Shown here: positions 51,922 through 56,998 of the stretch, one piece after another
Layout: each line of letters begins with the position of its first letter
How positions within the stretch are numbered: the stretch's first letter is position 1
Assembly (NCBI GenBank): GCA_003551005.1
Contig: PULR01000056.1
Span: 1-56,998, forward strand
Direction of reading: 5' to 3'
From: Mollicutes bacterium
GTDB lineage: Bacteria > Bacillota_I > Bacilli_A > Izemoplasmatales > Izemoplasmataceae
Length of the DNA stretch: 56,998 nt
Program-made: the position numbers and the translations under genes
The notes under the pieces: generated by a model
What the model was told of the DNA's origin: nothing
Database searches by the model: none
Seen by the model: only the letters and a program-made list of their open reading frames with translations

Positions 51922-54252
51922 TCAGAATATACGAGGGTAATGGTTGAGGCTCAACCGCTCGCTTTTCGGGTCCATCCCGGCTTGTATATCGCTCAGGGCC
52001 TCGGCCAGCGCATCGGCATCTTCGTGACGGACGATGAGGGACCAGCGCAGGTATCCACCCTGCTTGCGGATGAAAGGCTGGGTGGGTCCGAGCACATCGA
52101 ACATCGACAGCTTCTGTTTGGTCTTCAACGCCCGTCGATAGGCGACGCGGTCATCTTCGGCGGCGAGAAGCACCTGCGAAAGCCGGGCGAACGGCGGCAC
52201 TCGGGAGAGGCGTCGAAAGCGCAGGTCCCGTTCATAGAAGCGCTTCGTGTCCCGGTCTAACACCATCTGCAAAACTGGATGGTGTTTTTGATAGGTCTGG
52301 ATGAGCACGTCACCCCGGGTGTCACGCCGGCCGCTTCTGCCGGCGATCTGCATCAACAAGGAAAAGGTCTCGCTCTCCGCGTAGAAGCTGGGCACGTGAA
52401 GACCCATATCAGCGCTCAGCACCCCGACCAGCGTGACCTTCTCGAAATCAAGTCCCTTGGCGATCATCTGCGTACCGATCAGCACATCCCCTTCCGTCTC
52501 GAAACGATGGAGGATCTCCTCATGGGCTTGCTTACGCTGCGTTGTATCCCGGTCCATGCGAAGAATCGAAGCTTCCGGGAACCACTCCCGCAAAGCGGTC
52601 TCGACTCGCTCGGTACCGACACCCATGAAACGGATGTGGGGGCTTTTGCAGGATGGGCACTGTTTCGTCATCGGCTGGGCGTGGCTGCAGTGATGGCAGA
52701 CGAGACGGTCGCTGTGGCGGTGATATGTCAGCGAAATGTCGCAGTCGGGACATTTGACGACATGCCCGCAGGCACGACAGAGGACGAACTGGGCATGGCC
52801 CCGCCGGTTGAGCAGCAGCAACGTCTGCTCCTGCCTGTCGAGGCGGGATTGAATGGCCTTTTGAAGGTCCCGGGAGAACATCGAGGTGTTGCCATCCTTG
52901 AATTCCTGCTTCATATCGATGAGCCGGAGTTTCGGCTCACGACTGAAAAGCGCCCGTTGTCTGAGCCTCAGATATTCATAGTAGCCTTCCCGGGCGAGAT
53001 GATAGCTTTCCGTCGAAGGGGTCGCGCTTCCTAAAAGCACCGGACAGCGATGGGTCCTCGCCCGTCTGGAGGCGACGTCCTTCGCATCATAAGGCGGCGC
53101 TTCCGACTGGATGTAGGTGTCGCTGTGCTCCTCGTCAAAAACAAACAGCCCGATATCCTCAAACGGGGCGAAGACGGCGCTCCTGGCGCCGACGACGAGC
53201 TGCGCCTCGCCGCGTTGCATCCGGCGCCACTCGTCGTATTGCTCACCCACCGTCAAGCCGCTGTGATAGACGGCCACAGTACTCCCGAATCTCGCTTTGA
53301 AGCGAGCGGTGATCTTCGGCGTCAGGGAGATCTCCGGGAGCAGCACCACGACCTGCCGTCCCGCATTCAGCACGCGGGCGGAAAGCTCAAGGTAGATCTC
53401 CGTCTTGCCGCTGGAGGCGACGCCATGCAGCAGGTAGGTCTGAAAGACGTCGAGTCGGCTGGCGATTACATCGAAGACCTGCTGTTGCGTTTCGGTGAGC
53501 GTCACGTCTGTATCCTCAAGTGCATAGAGAGTCTGTTGTTCGCGGTAACGCTCCTTTGAAAAGGATTCAACAACCTCCTGTCGCATCAAGCGTGAAAGAG
53601 AGTCATGCGAAGCGTCGGCGGCCTTGAGAAGCTCCGCTTTCTCAATCGGTTCATCATGCTCTGCAAGTATGTCGACAAGTGCCTGCTGCTTCGAGCCTCT
53701 CAAGCTTTCGGGGTGCTTCTTCAGCCGTATGTAGTCGACCGTCTTCGCATATTCCGTCTGACGTAGACGCACATCCTGTTCAAGGAGGCCATCGGAAAGC
53801 GCCTGATGCACCAGTCGACTCTTCGTTTTCAGGGCGCCTTCGTAAGGCACGGGCTTCTTAGTCGGGAAGAATTCACGCAGTTCTTCCGGCAGGGCCGAAC
53901 AATCACGCGGAATCAGCCACACACGCGTCCGCATCGACAAAGCCCTCGGCAACATCGCCGAGAGGTACCTGACGCGCGGATGCAGGTGCCGCCGGGAGAG
54001 CGTGTCTGCGAGCGACAGACGTTCCTGGTCTAAAGGCGGGCGCAGGTCGAGCACCGAACGGATCTCCTTCAACCGCTCCAGTCCGCTACTCGTTTTCAAA
54101 CCGGTTACGTAGCCGGAAAGCACGCGCGGACCAAAAGGGACTTCCACGCGCTGCCCCGGCTTCACGGCATCAACAAGCGTTCCCGGCACCACGTAGTCGA
54201 ACGTGCGGTCCAGATGCCAGTGCGGAATGTCGATGAGCACTTCTGCAATCAT
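51922..54252 (-). CDS. priA: Primosomal protein N' (replication restart helicase PriA)
   Basis: Superfamily 2 helicase that reloads the replisome at stalled forks. It has 776 residues: N-terminal DNA-binding domain (EVLIDIPHWHLDRTFDYVVP; FGPRVLSGYVTG), Walker A LLHGVASSGKTEIYLELSAR, DEEH, a zinc-binding insertion with four CxxC pairs (CRACGHVVKCPDC; CHHCSHAQPMTKQCPSC), and MQIAGRSGRRDTRGDVLIQT. ATG 54252 is nine bases from GAGGG; an ATG two codons earlier has no room for an RBS. 10 bases after the HAD gene. Confidence 0.97.
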   Translation of the reverse strand: MIAEVLIDIPHWHLDRTFDYVVPGTLVDAVKPGQRVEVPFGPRVLSGYVTGLKTSSGLERLKEIRSVLDLRPPLDQERLSLADTLSRRHLHPRVRYLSAMLPRALSMRTRVWLIPRDCSALPEELREFFPTKKPVPYEGALKTKSRLVHQALSDGLLEQDVRLRQTEYAKTVDYIRLKKHPESLRGSKQQALVDILAEHDEPIEKAELLKAADASHDSLSRLMRQEVVESFSKERYREQQTLYALEDTDVTLTETQQQVFDVIASRLDVFQTYLLHGVASSGKTEIYLELSARVLNAGRQVVVLLPEISLTPKITARFKARFGSTVAVYHSGLTVGEQYDEWRRMQRGEAQLVVGARSAVFAPFEDIGLFVFDEEHSDTYIQSEAPPYDAKDVASRRARTHRCPVLLGSATPSTESYHLAREGYYEYLRLRQRALFSREPKLRLIDMKQEFKDGNTSMFSRDLQKAIQSRLDRQEQTLLLLNRRGHAQFVLCRACGHVVKCPDCDISLTYHRHSDRLVCHHCSHAQPMTKQCPSCKSPHIRFMGVGTERVETALREWFPEASILRMDRDTTQRKQAHEEILHRFETEGDVLIGTQMIAKGLDFEKVTLVGVLSADMGLHVPSFYAESETFSLLMQIAGRSGRRDTRGDVLIQTYQKHHPVLQMVLDRDTKRFYERDLRFRRLSRVPPFARLSQVLLAAEDDRVAYRRALKTKQKLSMFDVLGPTQPFIRKQGGYLRWSLIVRHEDADALAEALSDIQAGMDPKSERLSLNHYPRIF

Positions 54253-54262
54253 GCGCATTCCC

Positions 54263-55045
54263 TCATTTCAGGAAACCATAGGCTTCAAGCGCACGGGCGA
54301 TGCCGTCCTCCCCGCAGGGCGCAGTGACGTAGGAGGCCACCTGCCGGACAGCTTCAGGGGCATCACCCATCGCGATCGAATTGGGGATTTTCGCCAGCAT
54401 CTCCTTGTCGTTGTTGCCATCGCCGAAGGCGTAGGCTTGTTCGAACGGGATGTTGAGATGGTCGAGGACCACCCGGATGCCGTCGACCTTGCTCTTTTGG
54501 GAATAGAGAATATCGAAGCCTTCTTCGAACCACGGCACCACGTGGAAATCTCCTAGCGTCTCATAGATGGGACCGGCCTCGCGGTTATGGGTGAACACCC
54601 AGAGCTGATAGATCTCGTCGTGCTGCTCGTGGGCGGGGTCGACTTCGGGCAAAGGCAGGCATTGTTCCTTGAAGCGTCTTCGGATCGGGGCATTGATGGC
54701 GCGGATGCTGTGCTTGCGTTTGCCGAGCATGCCATAAAGCAGCCGATTGCTCTCAAGCGTGGCTTTTGCACGTAGCACATCGGGTGTGGGCATCGGCTGA
54801 TCATGAAGAATCTCATCACCGAGATAGACAAGCTGTCCATTGACGGTGATCAGCACCTCGAAAAACGGAAGAATCTCCTCGACGACATCCAGCATGTAGC
54901 GCGCTCTTCCCGTTGCGAGCGCAAGGATGGTGTCCTCGCGGTTTCGAACGCGACGCAGGGCGTCAATTGTCGAATCCGGTACGGATCTGATACGATGGTC
55001 GAAGAGTGTGTGGTCGACATCGAAGAACAAGATGTACTTTTTCAT
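54263..55045 (-). CDS. Cof-type HAD-superfamily phosphatase
   Basis: 260 residues with HAD motif I FFDVDHTLFD, motif II-like LALATGRAR, Lys in YSQKSKVDGIR and motif IV AYAFGDGNNDKEMLAKIPNS followed by SIAMGDAPEAVRQVA. The C2-type cap lies between about residues 85 and 185. Family members dephosphorylate sugar phosphates or cofactors such as pyridoxal phosphate; the substrate is unknown. It starts the unit with priA and fmt. Confidence 0.93.
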   Translation of the reverse strand: MKKYILFFDVDHTLFDHRIRSVPDSTIDALRRVRNREDTILALATGRARYMLDVVEEILPFFEVLITVNGQLVYLGDEILHDQPMPTPDVLRAKATLESNRLLYGMLGKRKHSIRAINAPIRRRFKEQCLPLPEVDPAHEQHDEIYQLWVFTHNREAGPIYETLGDFHVVPWFEEGFDILYSQKSKVDGIRVVLDHLNIPFEQAYAFGDGNNDKEMLAKIPNSIAMGDAPEAVRQVASYVTAPCGEDGIARALEAYGFLK

Positions 55046-55067
55046 TGTCTATCACCTGCTGATGAAA

Positions 55068-55076
55068 ATTATAACA
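55068..55076 (-). promoter_or_regulatory. Extended -10 promoter of the HAD-priA-fmt unit
   Basis: TGT-TATAAT on the minus strand, 22 nt before the HAD gene ATG. No clear -35. Confidence 0.55.
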
Positions 55077-55084
55077 CAAAACCT

Positions 55085-55113
55085 TTGGTAATTTGGCTGA
55101 AATAAGCTATAAT
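55085..55113 (+). promoter_or_regulatory. Promoter of RNase J
   Basis: Plus-strand TTGGTA (55085-55090), 17-bp spacer, TATAAT (55108-55113), about 58 nt before the ATG, divergent from the HAD gene promoter. Confidence 0.7.
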
Positions 55114-55171
55114 GGAATGAAATCACCTTTCGATACTTAAATGCTTTACAGATTCACAGGAGGACGCAATA

Positions 55172-56848
55172 ATGCAAAACTTTTTGAAGAAGCACGAAGT
55201 CGGTGTGTTTGCATTAGGCGGACTTGGTGAAGTTGGGAAAAACATGTACTGCGTGGAGTACCAGGATGAGATCGTCATCATCGATGCCGGAATCATGTTT
55301 CCGGATGACGAGCTGCTCGGCATCGACTACGTCATCCCGGACTACACGTACTTGCAGGAGAACGAGCACAAGATCAAAGGCCTCTTCATCACGCACGGCC
55401 ACGAGGACCACATCGGAGGAATCCCTTGGCTTCTCCGGCACGTGAAGGTCCCGAAAATCTACGCCAACGGACTCGCGGTTGGACTCATCAAGAAGAAGAT
55501 GCAGGAACACCGCGGCATCCACTACAACCTGCTCGAGTTTTTCGAAAACGACATCATCCGCTTCAACAACCTGAAAGTCAGCTTTTTCAGGACAAACCAC
55601 TCGATTCCAGATTCGCACGGCATCGTCGTCAAGACCCCGCAGGGCAAGATTGTCCACACGGGGGATTTCAAGTTCGACTTCACCCCCACCGGCCCCGACG
55701 CCGATTACGCAAAGATGGCCCGTCTTGGCAGCGAAGGGGTCCAGCTTCTGCTCAGCGACTCCACGAACGCCGAAGTCGAGGCCTTCACGAAAAGCGAGAC
55801 CACCGTCAGCGAGAACATCCGGGATATCTTCTCGCGCATCGACGGCCGCGCGGTCATCGCGACATTCGCCTCGAACGTCTATCGAGTCCAGCAGATTATC
55901 GAGGCCTCCATCGCGACGAACCGGAAAGTCGCCGTCTTCGGCCGCAGCATGGAGCGAACCATCGAGGTCGGCCAGGAGATGGGCTACATCGAGGCCCCGC
56001 ACGGGACCTTCGTCGGAGCCCGGGCCCTCAAGCACTTCAACCCCGAGGAGATCACTATTCTCTGTACCGGTTCCCAGGGTGAACCGTTCGCCGCGCTCTC
56101 GCGTATCGCCAACGGCTCGCATCGACAAATCAAGGTCCAGGATGGCGACACCGTCATCTTCTCCTCCAGTCCCATCCCCGGAAACAAGGCCTCGATCAAC
56201 CGCACCATCAACCAGCTCTTCAAACGCGGCGCCGACGTCATCGTGCACTCCCCTCTGAGCGACACCCACACCAGCGGGCATGCGGGGGCCGAAGAGCTCA
56301 AGCTGATGCTCAAGCTCATGAAGCCTCGTTTCTTCATGCCGGTGCACGGTGAATTCCGCATGTTGAAAAAACACGCTCAGACCGCCGTGGCTACCGGACT
56401 GCGGGAGGATCGCACCTTCGTTCTTGATAACGGCGATGTCCTCGCCCTCTCCGGCGGCAGCGCCCGCATCGCCGGAAACATCCGCGCACAGAGCGTCTTC
56501 ATCGATGGCAAGGGTATCGGGGACATCGGCAACGTGGTGCTCCGCGACCGGCGCATCCTGAGCGAGGACGGTCTTCTCACCACCATCATCACCATCGACA
56601 AGGAAACCCGGCAGCTCATCGACAAACCTGTCATCGTCTCACGTGGGTTCGTCTACATGAAGGACCACACTGAACTCACCAATGAGATCAGCCACATGGT
56701 CAACCAGCATGTCGAGGAACTCATCAAGCGTAAGCAGGACGTTCCGGTGCCGACCATTAAAAAAGAGGTCACCAACCTCCTCAACGATTACATCTACACC
56801 AAGACGGAGCGCAGTCCGATGATCCTCCCCGTTGTCGTCACTGTCTGA
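55172..56848 (+). CDS. rnjA: Ribonuclease J
   Basis: Beta-CASP metallo-beta-lactamase ribonuclease with 5'-exo and endo activity, central to mRNA decay in Bacillota. It has 558 residues: the metal motif LFITHGHEDHIGGIPWLLRH, HTGDFKFDFTP, SDSTNAE, the beta-CASP region (IATFASNVYRVQQIIEAS; GRSMERTIEVGQEMGY), PVHGEFRMLKKHA and a C-terminal domain. ATG 55172 after AGGAGGACGCAATA. No terminator is visible before the insertion sequence that begins 31 bases past the stop. Confidence 0.97.
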   Translation: MQNFLKKHEVGVFALGGLGEVGKNMYCVEYQDEIVIIDAGIMFPDDELLGIDYVIPDYTYLQENEHKIKGLFITHGHEDHIGGIPWLLRHVKVPKIYANGLAVGLIKKKMQEHRGIHYNLLEFFENDIIRFNNLKVSFFRTNHSIPDSHGIVVKTPQGKIVHTGDFKFDFTPTGPDADYAKMARLGSEGVQLLLSDSTNAEVEAFTKSETTVSENIRDIFSRIDGRAVIATFASNVYRVQQIIEASIATNRKVAVFGRSMERTIEVGQEMGYIEAPHGTFVGARALKHFNPEEITILCTGSQGEPFAALSRIANGSHRQIKVQDGDTVIFSSSPIPGNKASINRTINQLFKRGADVIVHSPLSDTHTSGHAGAEELKLMLKLMKPRFFMPVHGEFRMLKKHAQTAVATGLREDRTFVLDNGDVLALSGGSARIAGNIRAQSVFIDGKGIGDIGNVVLRDRRILSEDGLLTTIITIDKETRQLIDKPVIVSRGFVYMKDHTELTNEISHMVNQHVEELIKRKQDVPVPTIKKEVTNLLNDYIYTKTERSPMILPVVVTV

Positions 56849-56879
56849 GATTCCTGCTTATGAAGAAAGGCACCGCATG

Positions 56880-56998
56880 TGAACCGCTCCCCGTCAAGTA
56901 GACAGTGGAAATAATTAAACAGATGCCAAGGCCTGATTCCGATATTGCATCGGGGTCAGGCCTTTTAATGCAGGTGAAAAGCGTTGCGTGTTATAGAA
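56880..56998 (-). mobile_element. 3' end of an IS3-family (IS150-like) insertion sequence, cut by the window edge
   Basis: The boundary is marked by TGAACCGCTCCCCGTCAAGT starting at 56880, which begins with TG and resembles IS150-group terminal repeats (TGxACC..CCCC....GT.GACA). The transposase end is read inward from the right edge. The other end and any target duplication lie outside the window. Confidence 0.75.
56915..56998 (-). CDS. IS3-family transposase, C-terminal fragment
   Basis: The last 27 codons and the TAA stop of a DDE transposase enter from the right edge: FYNTQRFSPALKGLTPMQYR followed by NQALASV. The YN..R.....L.G.TP..YR pattern is the standard end of IS3/IS150 OrfB. The rest is outside the window, so intactness cannot be judged. 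Confidence 0.85.
   Translation of the reverse strand, partial: FYNTQRFSPALKGLTPMQYRNQALASV

Overview
The window looks like chromosome from a strictly fermentative, anaerobic, Gram-positive-type bacterium (Bacillota or a close relative). The evidence is a leuS T-box leader, YitT, long-form HPF, RNase J, a YutG-type PgpA, CcpA-box-like sites, a glgB-C-D-A-P gene order, and no outer-membrane or respiratory genes. The DNA is GC-rich by eye, and TGA is used as a stop in many genes, so the standard bacterial code applies. I cannot name the genus. Nearly every gene is on the minus strand; only the radical-SAM gene near 36 kb and RNase J near 56 kb are on plus.

Layout by transcription unit (minus strand unless stated). 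(1) ppdK, its C-terminus cut by the window edge, 1-2564. (2) pgcA followed by an Rnf complex rnfC-D-G-E-A-[55-aa Cys protein]-B, 2727-10232. (3) A 2-Cys peroxiredoxin. (4) A long unit secA-prfB-yitT-ctpA-recX-glgB-glgC-glgD::glgA-glgP, 25625 down to 11071. (5) A ComFC-like zinc-ribbon remnant and hpf. (6) Leucine/valine dehydrogenase, a P-loop ATPase, a four-subunit branched-chain 2-oxoacid:ferredoxin oxidoreductase and butyrate kinase, 32215 down to 26784. (7) leuS under a T-box. (8) A DUF1189-like membrane protein, with the divergent radical-SAM gene (+). (9) A 12-kb operon with a 58-aa ORF, glutamate mutase S/L/E, methylaspartate ammonia-lyase, citrate- or citramalate-lyase D/E/F/C/XG, a CmpB-like membrane protein and a glycosyltransferase. 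(10) PgpA, a membrane-anchored degenerate HD-GYP protein and a small LemA-like protein. (11) A HAD hydrolase, priA and fmt. (12) RNase J (+). (13) The end of an IS3-family element running off the right edge.

The genes fit one metabolic picture. Glutamate would be fermented by the methylaspartate route to acetate and pyruvate. Branched-chain amino acids would be deaminated, oxidised with ferredoxin as acceptor, and cashed in as ATP by the kinase. Reduced ferredoxin would be re-oxidised by Rnf, generating an ion gradient. PPDK, phosphoglucomutase and the glg genes connect pyruvate to stored glycogen. Three of these promoters (ppdK, the branched-chain operon, the glutamate operon) carry good matches to CcpA cre boxes, suggesting shared carbon control.

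Most unusual points: a minimal RnfB with only its first Fe-S motif; an RnfG with three FMN_bind-like repeats; an unannotated 55-aa Cys-containing membrane protein between rnfA and rnfB; a GlgD-GlgA fusion; and a membrane HD-GYP homologue that has lost key catalytic residues. No tRNA, rRNA or CRISPR array was seen.
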